A program made the translations under genes and the position numbers. The notes beneath the pieces are model-generated. The model saw only the letters and a list, made by a program, of their open reading frames with translations. It had not been told where the DNA came from and made no database searches. From an uncultured Myxococcales bacterium (GTDB lineage Bacteria; Myxococcota_A; UBA9042), in assembly GCA_903955385.1 (NCBI GenBank), contig CAJBNH010000002.1, positions 31,088-95,087 on the forward strand: a stretch of DNA of 64,000 nt, in the 5' to 3' direction. Positions 52,587 through 61,572 of this stretch are shown here, piece after piece. How positions within the stretch are numbered: the stretch's first letter is position 1; each line of letters opens with the position of its first letter.

Positions 52587-54623
52587 ATGACGATCTTCAC
52601 CCATCGTTCCAAGGCTCTCGGCGTCGTGCGCAGCATGGCCTTCGCCCTGCTGCTTGCGCTTCCCGGCGTGGCCTTCGCAGCCGTGCCCAAGCTCGTCGAC
52701 GTGCACGGCGGACTGTACGCAGTTGGCGGCGGGCCGATCTCAGACGGCGCCTACCAGATGACGTTCAGCATCTACCCGTCGGCCATCGGCAGCAGCGCCG
52801 CCTACGTCGAGGGCCCCACTGGCGTCACCGTCAAGAACGGCGTCTTCCAGTACACGCTCGGCACCAAGGCGTCGCTCAGTGCGGACACGCTGGCGAAGCT
52901 GACGTCGCCGTACTTGGCGATTCAGGTCGGCACCGACCCGGAGTTCACCAAGCTGCCCATGACGTCGGTGCCGTATGCCCTGCGTTCCTCGGTCAGCGAC
53001 TCGCTGGGCTGCACCGGGTGCCTCAAGGCGACCCACTTGGCCGCAGTCGTTCTGGCGCCGTACGCCAAGACGGACACGCTGGCCAAGGTTGCGACGTCGG
53101 GCGCCTATGCCGACGTCACCGGCGCACCGGATCTCACGGCGTACGCGAAGACGGCCGGGCTGGCCAAGGTCGCCACAACGGGCGCTTATGCTGACGTCTC
53201 CGGCACCCCCGACCTCGCCATCTACGCCAAGGCGGCCTCGCTCGCCAAGGTTGCGGTTTCCGGCGCGTATGCCGACCTCACCGGCGTGCCGGACCTGGCG
53301 GGCTACGCCAAGGCGGCCGACCTCGCGACCGTAGCAACCACCAACTCGTACAACGACCTCGCCGGCGCTCCCGCCGTCGCTCAGGTGGGTCAGTCCTGCG
53401 GCACGGGCCTGCTCGTGGCCGGCTTCCTGGAAGACGGTTCGCTCGACTGCGTTGAGACGAACATCACCAGCGTGCTTGCGGCAAACCTGCCCAAGGACGG
53501 CCTCGATGAGGTCTCGGACAACCTGCTGACCAACGTCTTTGCTGAGAAGATCTCAGGCACCCCGAACCTGCCGATCCCCGACAACACCCCGGTTGGCGCG
53601 ACCGACACCGTCGAAGTTGGCGACATCGGCATCGTCCAGACCTTCACCGTGTCGATCGACCTCTTGAACTCCGACCTCGCCAAGATTGGGGTCACCTTGT
53701 ACGACCCGGCGGGTGCGGCATACGTCCTCTACAACAAGGGCAGCTTCGGTACCACGTTGAAGACCTCGTATCCGGATCCGACCAGCCCGGCCAGTGGCGA
53801 CCTCACCACCTGGATCGGTAAGAACCCCAAGGGCAAGTGGTACTTGAAGGTCGTCGACAGCGGCAAGCTCGACGGCAACATCGACGGTAAGGTCACGGCG
53901 TGGTCGCTCAACTTCCAGGTGATCTCCGGGAGCAAGGTCGGCGTCAGCGGCTCCACCACGGTCGTCGGCAACGCCACGGTCGCAGGCTCCATCACCGTCG
54001 GCGGCAGCATCATCGGGCTGCCCAGTGCGAAGTACCGGATGGCTATCTGGGATTGTTACGGTCAGAACGGCTGGTTCATGGACAATGACGCCACGTTGTT
54101 TGGTGGCGTGGCTCCGTCTACGTGGTGCGACAACAACCCGAATCCCAGCGAATTGTCCTCCGACAAGCGCTCTCTCGCAGCGCTCTTCTCCGAGAAGGGT
54201 TACGCAAAGGGTGCCACTCTGGTCACGGCGCAGATGTGGCGAAAGGGCAATCAGATCGGCAGTACCCAGGCGAAGCGAGCGGGCGCGCTGTTCCGCGTCA
54301 AGAACAGTACGGGCGGCAACATCAACTGGCCGCTGCAGTGGGTTGCCACCTCGTACCAAGGTTGGGGCGAGCGCTCGGCGCTGATGGTCAACGGCGATAC
54401 CGTCTGGACCGGCGGCGACTGCTACGTGGGCTGCACGGCCAGCGCCGGGTTGACGATCCCGGCCAACCGCACAAGCACCGTAGTCTTCATCGCCGGCTCC
54501 GGCCCGGGATCCTGCAACTCCCGCGTGCTCATGCTGGGCTTCGTTGATAACAGCCTCATCCTGCCGAACGGTCTCGCATTCGTCGACGATCTGGACACGG
54601 CGACGGGCGGTTGGGAGCAGTAA
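52587..54623 (+). CDS. Secreted fibre-like protein 1 (stalk repeats plus P-domain)
   Basis: 678 residues from ATG 52587. The signal peptide ends A-F-A-A (~31). A beta-rich N-terminal domain (G-A-Y-Q-M-T-F-S-I-Y to S-V-P-Y-A-L-R-S) resembles the start of many tail-fibre-like proteins. From about residue 140 come ~25-residue stalk repeats (L-A-K-V-A-T-S-G-A-Y-A-D-V-T-G-A-P-D-L, then Y-A-K), like phage tail-fibre 'SGSYNDLTNKP' repeats. Residues ~331-445 form a proprotein-convertase P-domain-like sandwich (I-P-D-N-T-P-V-G, W-Y-L-K-V-V-D, W-S-L-N-F). A ~200-residue C-terminal domain, shared with the other two fibres, contains S-S-D-K-R-S-L-A-A-L-F and ends D-L-D-T-A-T-G-G-W-E-Q. It is likely displayed as a surface fibre. 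Confidence 0.8.
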   Translation: MTIFTHRSKALGVVRSMAFALLLALPGVAFAAVPKLVDVHGGLYAVGGGPISDGAYQMTFSIYPSAIGSSAAYVEGPTGVTVKNGVFQYTLGTKASLSADTLAKLTSPYLAIQVGTDPEFTKLPMTSVPYALRSSVSDSLGCTGCLKATHLAAVVLAPYAKTDTLAKVATSGAYADVTGAPDLTAYAKTAGLAKVATTGAYADVSGTPDLAIYAKAASLAKVAVSGAYADLTGVPDLAGYAKAADLATVATTNSYNDLAGAPAVAQVGQSCGTGLLVAGFLEDGSLDCVETNITSVLAANLPKDGLDEVSDNLLTNVFAEKISGTPNLPIPDNTPVGATDTVEVGDIGIVQTFTVSIDLLNSDLAKIGVTLYDPAGAAYVLYNKGSFGTTLKTSYPDPTSPASGDLTTWIGKNPKGKWYLKVVDSGKLDGNIDGKVTAWSLNFQVISGSKVGVSGSTTVVGNATVAGSITVGGSIIGLPSAKYRMAIWDCYGQNGWFMDNDATLFGGVAPSTWCDNNPNPSELSSDKRSLAALFSEKGYAKGATLVTAQMWRKGNQIGSTQAKRAGALFRVKNSTGGNINWPLQWVATSYQGWGERSALMVNGDTVWTGGDCYVGCTASAGLTIPANRTSTVVFIAGSGPGSCNSRVLMLGFVDNSLILPNGLAFVDDLDTATGGWEQ

Positions 54624-54690
54624 GTCCGGTAGCGCGACAGCCGCGGACTGGACCTCCTCGACCACCTGACCCTGAACCAGGGAGAGTCAG

Positions 54691-57177
54691 ATGAAGACCC
54701 TTCGAGAACTGCTAGCGGGACATATCGGCACGGCGTGCGCCATTGGCCTCGCCGCGACCGGTGTTGCAGCCTGCGGTGACAGTGGCAGCGTGCAGGGTGA
54801 CGCCACGGACACCATCGTTGGCGATGCAACCGACACCACCGAAGACGTGACCCTGCCCGACACCGTGACCGAAGACACGGTCGCACCTGATGGTCGCGCT
54901 GAGCTGTGCGCCCCCTGCACCGCCAATGAGCAGTGTCAGGGCACGACCAAGCCCGACTCCGTCTGCGTCGACTTCGGCAAGGATGGAGCCTTCTGCGGCG
55001 CGAAGTGCACGGTCGACACGGACTGCGCCGACGGTTACGGATGCAGCGACGTCAAGGACGTGACGGGTACGGCGGTCAAGCAGTGCGTTCCCAAGGCGGG
55101 TGCCCTCTGCACGTGCAGTGCGGCGGCCATCGCGGGCGCTTGGGACACGACGTGCTTTGTGGCCGATGACAAGGGCGTCAACAAGTGCACGGGAACCCGC
55201 AAGTGCGAAGCGGGCGGCCTGTCGGCGTGCTCGGCAAAGGCGCCGTCCGTTGAGATCTGCGACGGTCTCGACAACGACTGCAACGCCCAGACCGACGACG
55301 TGTCCTGCGACGACCAAAACCTTTGCACCGACGACAAGTGCGCAGGCACCGCCGGTTGCGAAAACAAGGCGAACACGGCGGCGTGCGACGCCGACGGCAG
55401 TGCCTGCACCGACAAGGATGCGTGCAAGGACGGCACCTGCGCGCCGGGCAAGGCGCTTGACTGCGACGACAAGAACCCCTGCACCGACGACTCGTGCGAC
55501 CCGACCAAGGGTTGCCAGTACGCCAACAACACGGTCGAGTGCGCCGACGGCAAGGCCTGCACGCTGGGCGACATGTGCAAGGACGGCGCTTGCCAGGCCG
55601 GCGCGCTCAAGGCCTGCGAGACGGGCGACGCGTGCCTTATCGGCGGCTGCGACGAAGCGACCGGCAAGTGCACCAAGGCCACGCGCCCCGATGGCACTCC
55701 TTGCGACGACGCCAGCGCCTGCACCGTGTCCGATGTCTGCTTGGCCTCCGACGCCACGACCTCGACCTGCGGCGGCGAGATCGTCGACTGCGACGACCTC
55801 AGCAACTGCACGGCCGACAGCTGCGACCCGACGGTGGGTTGCAAGCACGCGCCTCTGGACGTCGGCGTCTGCAACGACGGCAACGCCTGCACCCTCGACG
55901 ACGCGTGCGTCGCCGGCAAGTGCAGTGGCGCCGCCCTCGAAGTGGCCAAGGCGTGCGACGACAAGGACCCCTGCACGGCTGACACCTGCTCGCCAGACAA
56001 GGGCTGCGTGCATGACGTCGCGGGCGCTGACGGCGCGGCCTGCGAAGACGGCAACCCCTGCACCCCCAATGACAAGTGCAAAGCAGGAACGTGTGAGGGC
56101 GGGCAGAATCAGTGCCAGTGCACCAAGGATGCGGACTGCGCGCCTGCGGAAGACGGGGACCTCTGCAACGGAACCCTGTTCTGCGACAAGGTTGACCCGA
56201 TAAAGTGGGTCTGCAACGTCAACAAGAACACGATCGTCAAGTGCGACGAGTCGCTCAACACCGCCTGCCAGAGCGTGGCGTGCGACACCGCCACCGGCAA
56301 GTGCGTCGTCAGCCAGGCCGAGGCGGGCACGTCGTGCAACGCCGACGACGACGTGTGCACCGTCAAGGACGCCTGCGCCAACGGCATCTGCGCCAAGGGT
56401 TCCGCTGAGAAGTGCGACGACAGCAACGGTTGCACCAACGACACCTGCGACCCGAAGAACGGCTGCAAGTTCACGCCGAATACCGCGTCGTGCGACGCAG
56501 ATGGCGACGCTTGCACCGTGAACGACACCTGCGCGGGCGGGTCGTGTGTTGCGGGCGCCAAGAAGGTCTGCGACGACAGCGAGGAATGCACCAAGGACTC
56601 CTGCGACGCCACGTCTGCGGTCTGCCTCTTCGAAGGCATCACGGCGACCTGCGACGACGGCAACGCCTGCACGACCGGTGACGCTTGCGGCTCCGACCCC
56701 ACCACCAAGGTGTACACCTGCGTGTCTGGCAAGGGCGTGGACTGCGACGACGGCAACCCTTGCACCATCGACTCGTGCGCGAAGGACAACGGGTGCGCCC
56801 ACAAGGTGGACACGAACGTCAAGGCGGCTTGCTTCCCCGGCGACCCGGCCAATCAGGGCAAGGGCAAGTGCAAGGACGGCGTCAAGTTCTGCCAGGCAGA
56901 CGGCACGTTCGGTAGCTGCACGGGGGCGGTCTTGCCGGGTTCTGCAGAGCTCTGCAACGGCATCGACGACACCTGCAACGGCACCACCGATGAGGGGTGC
57001 GAACCGGGTTCGTCCAAGATCGGTTTCGGCGTCGCCGCCATCAGCGCAACAGGCGCGACTTACGGCACGCAGTCGTACATGGGAACAAGCGCAGTCACGG
57101 GAGACGCCAGCGGTGGTGAGAAGTACTTCGCCCGGTTGGGCTGGTACATCTGGCTGCGTACGCTGATCGGACAATAG
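54691..57177 (+). CDS. Cys-rich repeat lipoprotein A of the tandem array
   Basis: 828 residues. The signal peptide has the lipobox V-A-A-C (Cys28, followed by Gly-Asp-Ser), then an acidic Thr/Asp linker. An N-terminal Cys module follows (A-P-C-T-A-N-E-Q-C, D-F-G-K-D-G-A-F-C). A MopE-type motif C190-D-G-L-D-N-D-C leads into many 'CDDKNPCTDDSCDP' units. A second MopE-like C-N-G-I-D-D-T-C lies at ~755. The last ~45 residues are Cys-free (Y-G-T-Q-S-Y-M-G-T-S, E-K-Y-F-A-R-L-G-W-Y-I-W-L-R). MopE motifs bind copper in methanotroph MopE, so metal binding is possible. It follows fibre 1 by 67 nt, with an A/G-rich ribosome site (GGGAGAG). Confidence 0.83.
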   Translation: MKTLRELLAGHIGTACAIGLAATGVAACGDSGSVQGDATDTIVGDATDTTEDVTLPDTVTEDTVAPDGRAELCAPCTANEQCQGTTKPDSVCVDFGKDGAFCGAKCTVDTDCADGYGCSDVKDVTGTAVKQCVPKAGALCTCSAAAIAGAWDTTCFVADDKGVNKCTGTRKCEAGGLSACSAKAPSVEICDGLDNDCNAQTDDVSCDDQNLCTDDKCAGTAGCENKANTAACDADGSACTDKDACKDGTCAPGKALDCDDKNPCTDDSCDPTKGCQYANNTVECADGKACTLGDMCKDGACQAGALKACETGDACLIGGCDEATGKCTKATRPDGTPCDDASACTVSDVCLASDATTSTCGGEIVDCDDLSNCTADSCDPTVGCKHAPLDVGVCNDGNACTLDDACVAGKCSGAALEVAKACDDKDPCTADTCSPDKGCVHDVAGADGAACEDGNPCTPNDKCKAGTCEGGQNQCQCTKDADCAPAEDGDLCNGTLFCDKVDPIKWVCNVNKNTIVKCDESLNTACQSVACDTATGKCVVSQAEAGTSCNADDDVCTVKDACANGICAKGSAEKCDDSNGCTNDTCDPKNGCKFTPNTASCDADGDACTVNDTCAGGSCVAGAKKVCDDSEECTKDSCDATSAVCLFEGITATCDDGNACTTGDACGSDPTTKVYTCVSGKGVDCDDGNPCTIDSCAKDNGCAHKVDTNVKAACFPGDPANQGKGKCKDGVKFCQADGTFGSCTGAVLPGSAELCNGIDDTCNGTTDEGCEPGSSKIGFGVAAISATGATYGTQSYMGTSAVTGDASGGEKYFARLGWYIWLRTLIGQ

Positions 57178-57271
57178 GACCAGGGCTAGCCGAAAGGCAC
57201 AGCAAGCGTTGCCGGCGGGGCGACGCGACTGTCACCAGGGCCACCGACCCCGCCGCAAGAGAGGGCATCTC
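57178..57271 (+). repeat. 94-nt spacer, first copy of a duplicated lipoprotein-to-fibre junction
   Basis: This spacer has the same length as 61479-61572 and differs from it at only 6 positions in my hand alignment. Identity continues into the first ~25 codons of the fibre genes. It holds the 15-nt motif ACCGACCCCGCCGCA (57243-57257) and AAGAGAGGG as the ribosome site. Confidence 0.85.
57213..57255 (+). promoter_or_regulatory. Leader hairpin upstream of fibre 2
   Basis: CGGCGGGG (57213-57220) can pair with CCCCGCCG (57248-57255), giving 8 bp around a 27-nt loop just before the ribosome site. The same structure recurs at 61514-61556. It could stabilise or attenuate the mRNA between the lipoprotein and fibre genes; there is no T-tract. 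Confidence 0.4.
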
Positions 57272-58918
57272 ATGACCATCTTCACCTCTGGATCCAAGGC
57301 ACTCGGCGTGTTGCGCAGCATGACCGTCGTCCTGGCCCTGTCGCTGTCCGGCGTCGCTTTCGCGGCCGTGCCCAGCTCGATGGCGGTTCATGGCGGGTTG
57401 TTCGCTGCCGGCGGTGGCGCGGTGTCGGATGGCAACTACTTCATGACCTTCAGCCTGTACCAGGCCGCCGTGGGCGGAAACCCGGTGTACGTTGAGGGGC
57501 CGGTCGTGGTCGCCGTGAAGGGTGGCTACTACCAGTACACCATCGGCTCCAAGACGCTGCTGGACCCCGCGGTCGTGGTGGCCTTGGCCACGCCGTATCT
57601 CGGCATCAAGATTGGCGCCGACCCGGAGCTGGCGCGCCAGCCGATGGGTGCACTTCCCTACGCACTGCGGTCGGCCACCGCCGACGGCGTGGACTGCACG
57701 GGCTGCATCACGTCCGGTCAGTTGGACGCCGCTGTGCTCGCGCCGTATGCGAAGTCCGCTGGCTTGGCGAAGGCTGCAACGTCGGGCGCTTATGCCGACT
57801 TTGCGGGCACGCCTGACCTTTCGCCCTACGCGAAGATCGCTGACCTCGCCAAGGTCGCGACCTCGGGCGCCTACGCCAACGTCGCGGGCACGCCGAACCT
57901 CGCCATCTATGCGCAGTCGGGCGACCTCGCGAAGGTCGCGACCTCTGGCGAGTTCGCCGATATCTCGGATGCGCCCGACCTTACGGGATTTGCCGTCAAG
58001 GCCGACCTCGCCAAGGTCGCCACGACGGGCGCCTACGCTGACCTCGCCGACCTGCCCACCCACGTCGCCCTCGGCGTCAGCTGCGGCACGGGTCTGGTGG
58101 TCAAGGGCATCAAGGCGGACGGTTCGTTGGATTGCGCCCAAGCGATGGTAGGTCTGCTGCCCGCCGCGTCGCTTCCCCCGGACGGACTCGGAGCCATCTC
58201 GAACGGCATCCTTCAGAACGTCAGCGGCACCTTGAAGGTGGCGGACAACTTCAGCGCTGCAGGTAACCTGACCATCACCGGTAACCTGATCGTGTCGAAG
58301 CCGATCAAGGGCGTGCCGACGGCGACGTACCGCTGGGGCATGTGGGACACCTACATGAACTGCAACGATTGGATGCACGGCAACGCTGCAGGCCTCTTTG
58401 GTGGCGTGAATCCGTCGAACTGGTCCAACATGGCGACCGCGGCGAACATGAGCTCGGACAAGAACGTTCTTGCGGCGCTGTTCGCCCGCAAGGGCTACGC
58501 GCGCTCCGCCGCCAACGTGGTGAGTGAGCAGTTTCAGAACGGGGGCAACTACAGCCAAGTTGGACGGTTCGCTGGAACCCTCATGCGTGTCCGAAACAGC
58601 ACGGGCGCTGCGATCACCTGGACCGTGAAGTACGTCTACACGTCCTATGCCGGATGGAGCCATCAGGCGTCCGCCGCCGTGAACGGGACCCTCGTCTGGC
58701 AGTCCGGAAATGACTGCGCCAACGGTTGTGAGCAGAGTGTCGCGATCACCATTCCAGCAAACCGGACCAGCACCGTCATCTTTGTGAGCAGCAACGGACC
58801 CGGGCAGCGCGGCGGCGTGATGGGCATGCTTGGCTTCCGCCATCCCACGCTGACTCTGCCGGACGGCCTCGAGTACGTGGACGATCTGGAGACCGCCGCG
58901 AACGGTTGGGACAACTGA
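57272..58918 (+). CDS. Secreted fibre-like protein 2 (no P-domain)
   Basis: 548 residues from ATG 57272. The signal peptide (L-S-G-V-A-F-A-A), N-terminal beta domain, D-C-T-G-C-I-T motif and stalk repeats (L-A-K-V-A-T-S-G-A-Y-A-N-V-A-G-T-P-N-L) are as in fibre 1. The P-domain present in fibres 1 and 3 is missing: the stalk runs through a short N-L-T-I-T-G-N-L-I-V spacer straight into the common C-terminal domain (Y-R-W-G-M-W-D-T-Y). That domain has F-G-G-V-N-P-S-N-W and S-S-D-K-N-V-L-A-A-L-F and ends D-L-E-T-A-A-N-G-W-D-N. It is therefore about 130 residues shorter than its neighbours. It lies 94 nt after lipoprotein A and 52 nt before lipoprotein B. Confidence 0.8.
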   Translation: MTIFTSGSKALGVLRSMTVVLALSLSGVAFAAVPSSMAVHGGLFAAGGGAVSDGNYFMTFSLYQAAVGGNPVYVEGPVVVAVKGGYYQYTIGSKTLLDPAVVVALATPYLGIKIGADPELARQPMGALPYALRSATADGVDCTGCITSGQLDAAVLAPYAKSAGLAKAATSGAYADFAGTPDLSPYAKIADLAKVATSGAYANVAGTPNLAIYAQSGDLAKVATSGEFADISDAPDLTGFAVKADLAKVATTGAYADLADLPTHVALGVSCGTGLVVKGIKADGSLDCAQAMVGLLPAASLPPDGLGAISNGILQNVSGTLKVADNFSAAGNLTITGNLIVSKPIKGVPTATYRWGMWDTYMNCNDWMHGNAAGLFGGVNPSNWSNMATAANMSSDKNVLAALFARKGYARSAANVVSEQFQNGGNYSQVGRFAGTLMRVRNSTGAAITWTVKYVYTSYAGWSHQASAAVNGTLVWQSGNDCANGCEQSVAITIPANRTSTVIFVSSNGPGQRGGVMGMLGFRHPTLTLPDGLEYVDDLETAANGWDN

Positions 58919-58970
58919 TGCGGGTTGCGACTTGCTCAGCACTGAACGCCGTCGGACCGAGGAGTGGCAG

Positions 58971-61478
58971 ATGAAGACCCTTCGAAAACTGCTTGCTGGA
59001 CGCATCGCAACAGCGTGTGCGCTGGGACTCGCCACCGCGGGTCTGGCCGCGTGCGGTGACTCCGGCACCACGACTGAGCCCGCCCCGGACACGGTGGTCG
59101 CGGATACCATCGACACGACGGGCGATGTCACCCAGTCGGACAGCACCGACGATGTTGCCGGCGACACGACGGACCAAGACGTCGTGAAGCCGGAAGGCCG
59201 GGACCTGTGCGCTCCGTGCGTAGCGAACGTCCAGTGCGCCGGGGCTCCCGACGCGGTGTGCGTGGACTTCGGCAAGGACGGGGCGTTTTGCGGCGCCAAG
59301 TGCGCGGTCGACAAGGATTGCGCGGACGGCTACGGCTGCGCTGACGCCAAGGACGTGACCGGCGCCGCCGTCAAGCAGTGCGTGCCGAAGGACGGAGCCG
59401 TCTGCAAGTGCAGTGAGGCCGCCATCGCCGCCGGTTGGGACACGACCTGCTTCGCCGCAGACGCCCAGGGCGTCAACAAGTGCACGGGCACCCGCAAGTG
59501 CGAGGCTGCCGGCCTGACCGCTTGCTCGGCCAAGGCGCCCACGGCGGAGATCTGCGACGGGCTCGACAACGACTGCAACGCCGCGACCGACGATGTCAGC
59601 TGCGACGATAGCAACCAGTGCACCGAGGACTCTTGCGCGGGCAAGGACGGCTGCAAGAACGCGGTGAAGACGGGCACCTGCAACGCGGACGACAGCCTGT
59701 GCACCAACGGCGACTACTGCACCAAGGCGGCGAAGTGCGAGCCAGGTCCGACCCTTGAGTGCAACGACAAGAACCCGTGCACCGATGACATCTGCGACCC
59801 GGCGAAGGGATGCGTCTTCACCAACAATACCGCGAGCTGCGATGCGGACGGCGACGCCTGCACGGTGGCCGACACCTGCAAGGACGGCGCCTGCGTCAAG
59901 GGTGAAGTCAAGACCTGTGAGACCGGCGACCCGTGCCTGTCCGGCTCGTGCGACAAGACGAGTGGCGACTGTCTGACGGCCGCCCGGCCCGACGGCACAC
60001 CCTGCGACGATGCCAGCGCCTGCACGATGAAAGACGTCTGCCTGGCGGCGGACGCGACCTCATCGACCTGCGGCGGCGAGTTGATCGACTGCGACGACAA
60101 GGATGCCTGCAGCGCTGACAGCTGCGATCCGCTGTTGGGCTGCAAGCACGCCAACTTGGACGGGCCGGTCTGCGACGACGGCGACGCCTGCACTGAGCAG
60201 GATGCCTGCAAGGTCGGCAAGTGCTCCGGCACCGCGGTGGATTCCGCGACGGTCTGCGACGACAAGGACCCCTGCACGGTGGATGCGTGTGTGCCCTCCA
60301 AGGGCTGCGTCCACGACCCGGCAGGCGCGGACGGCGTGGCGTGCGACGACGGCAACCCTTGCACGCCTGGCGACAAGTGCACCTCCGGCACCTGCATCCC
60401 CGGCGCCAACCAGTGCAGCTGCGCTGAGGACAAGGACTGCGCGGCGTCTGAGGATGGCAATGCCTGCAACGGAACGCTGTTCTGCGACAAGACCGACCCG
60501 GTGAAGTGGGTCTGCAACGTCAAGCTCGACACCGTGGTCAAGTGCGACGAGACCGTGAACAACCAGTGCCAGACGGTTGCCTGCAACCCCGGCGATGGCC
60601 AGTGCGTGGTCACCAAGGCGGTTGTCGGTACGGGCTGCAATGCGGACGACGACTTGTGCACGGTGAACGACGCCTGTGCCGACGGTCAGTGCGTCAAGGG
60701 TCAGGCGCAGAAGTGCGACGACGCAAACCTCTGCACCGACGATGCCTGCGACCCCAAGACGGGCTGCACCTTCACCGTCAACACGGCCCCTTGCGACGCT
60801 GACGGCAACGCGTGCACCGAGAACGACGTCTGCGCGGGCGGTTCCTGCGTCGCAGGCCTCAAGAAGGTCTGTGAGGACAAGGAGAACTGCACCAAGGACG
60901 CGTGTGACCCGACGACCGGCACCTGCGTCTTCCAGCCGATCGCGGCCTCGTGCGACGATGGCAACGCGTGCACTTCGGGCGACGCCTGCGGAACGAATCC
61001 TGTCACCAAGGCCTACACCTGCGTGTCCGGTGCCGCGGCGAACTGCGACGACAACAACCCTTGCACCGCCGACACGTGCGCCAAGGACTCCGGGTGCTCG
61101 CACAAGGTGGACACGTCAGCTACGGCCGCGTGCTTCCCCGGCGACCCGAAGAATCAGGGCAAGGGCAAGTGCAAGGATGGCCTGAAGACCTGCCAAGCGG
61201 ACGGCACCTACGGCATCTGCAAGGACGCCGTGCTGCCGGCGAACTCCGAGTCCTGCAACGGCATCGACGACACGTGCGACGGCATCACCGACGAGGGCTG
61301 TGAGCCCGGAGCGGCGACGGTCGACTTCGGCACGGCTGCCGTGAATGCCGCTGGAAACACCTATGGAACGCAGACCTACGTCGGCACAAGCGTCGTGACG
61401 GGCGAGGCGAGCGGTGGCGAGAAGTACTTCACCCGGTTGGGTTGGTACGTTTGGCTCCGCGCACTGATCGGGCAGTAA
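58971..61478 (+). CDS. Cys-rich repeat lipoprotein B of the tandem array
   Basis: 835 residues, starting at ATG 58971 with GAGGAG 6 nt upstream. It is a paralogue of lipoprotein A along its whole length. The lipobox is L-A-A-C (Cys28), followed by an acidic linker and a MopE-type C195-D-G-L-D-N-D-C. 'CDDxxxCTxDxCD' units follow. A second MopE-like C-N-G-I-D-D-T-C lies at ~762. The closing Cys-free tail has Y-G-T-Q-T-Y-V-G-T-S and E-K-Y-F-T-R-L-G-W-Y-V-W-L-R and ends I-G-Q, almost identical to that of lipoprotein A. The near-identity of this tail points to a common binding or secretion role. Calcium or copper binding by the Asp/Asn-rich loops is possible but not shown. Confidence 0.83.
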   Translation: MKTLRKLLAGRIATACALGLATAGLAACGDSGTTTEPAPDTVVADTIDTTGDVTQSDSTDDVAGDTTDQDVVKPEGRDLCAPCVANVQCAGAPDAVCVDFGKDGAFCGAKCAVDKDCADGYGCADAKDVTGAAVKQCVPKDGAVCKCSEAAIAAGWDTTCFAADAQGVNKCTGTRKCEAAGLTACSAKAPTAEICDGLDNDCNAATDDVSCDDSNQCTEDSCAGKDGCKNAVKTGTCNADDSLCTNGDYCTKAAKCEPGPTLECNDKNPCTDDICDPAKGCVFTNNTASCDADGDACTVADTCKDGACVKGEVKTCETGDPCLSGSCDKTSGDCLTAARPDGTPCDDASACTMKDVCLAADATSSTCGGELIDCDDKDACSADSCDPLLGCKHANLDGPVCDDGDACTEQDACKVGKCSGTAVDSATVCDDKDPCTVDACVPSKGCVHDPAGADGVACDDGNPCTPGDKCTSGTCIPGANQCSCAEDKDCAASEDGNACNGTLFCDKTDPVKWVCNVKLDTVVKCDETVNNQCQTVACNPGDGQCVVTKAVVGTGCNADDDLCTVNDACADGQCVKGQAQKCDDANLCTDDACDPKTGCTFTVNTAPCDADGNACTENDVCAGGSCVAGLKKVCEDKENCTKDACDPTTGTCVFQPIAASCDDGNACTSGDACGTNPVTKAYTCVSGAAANCDDNNPCTADTCAKDSGCSHKVDTSATAACFPGDPKNQGKGKCKDGLKTCQADGTYGICKDAVLPANSESCNGIDDTCDGITDEGCEPGAATVDFGTAAVNAAGNTYGTQTYVGTSVVTGEASGGEKYFTRLGWYVWLRALIGQ

Positions 61479-61572
61479 GACCAGGGCTTGCCGAGAGGCA
61501 CAGTAGGCGTTGCCGGCGGGGCGACGCGACTGACACCAGAGCCACCGACCCCGCCGCAAGAGAGGGCATCTC
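61479..61572 (+). repeat. 94-nt spacer, second copy of the duplicated junction
   Basis: Partner of 57178-57271 (6 mismatches by hand). It contains the same 15-nt motif (61544-61558), again 14 nt before the next ATG. Confidence 0.85.
61514..61556 (+). promoter_or_regulatory. Leader hairpin upstream of fibre 3
   Basis: CGGCGGGG (61514-61521) pairs with CCCCGCCG (61549-61556), as in the fibre 2 leader, with the same 27-nt loop length. Confidence 0.4.

Noticed and set aside
54712..57174. 820-codon open frame antisense to lipoprotein A
   Set aside because: Antisense shadow of the Cys repeats; composition is repetitive Ala/Val/Gly and no start context was found.
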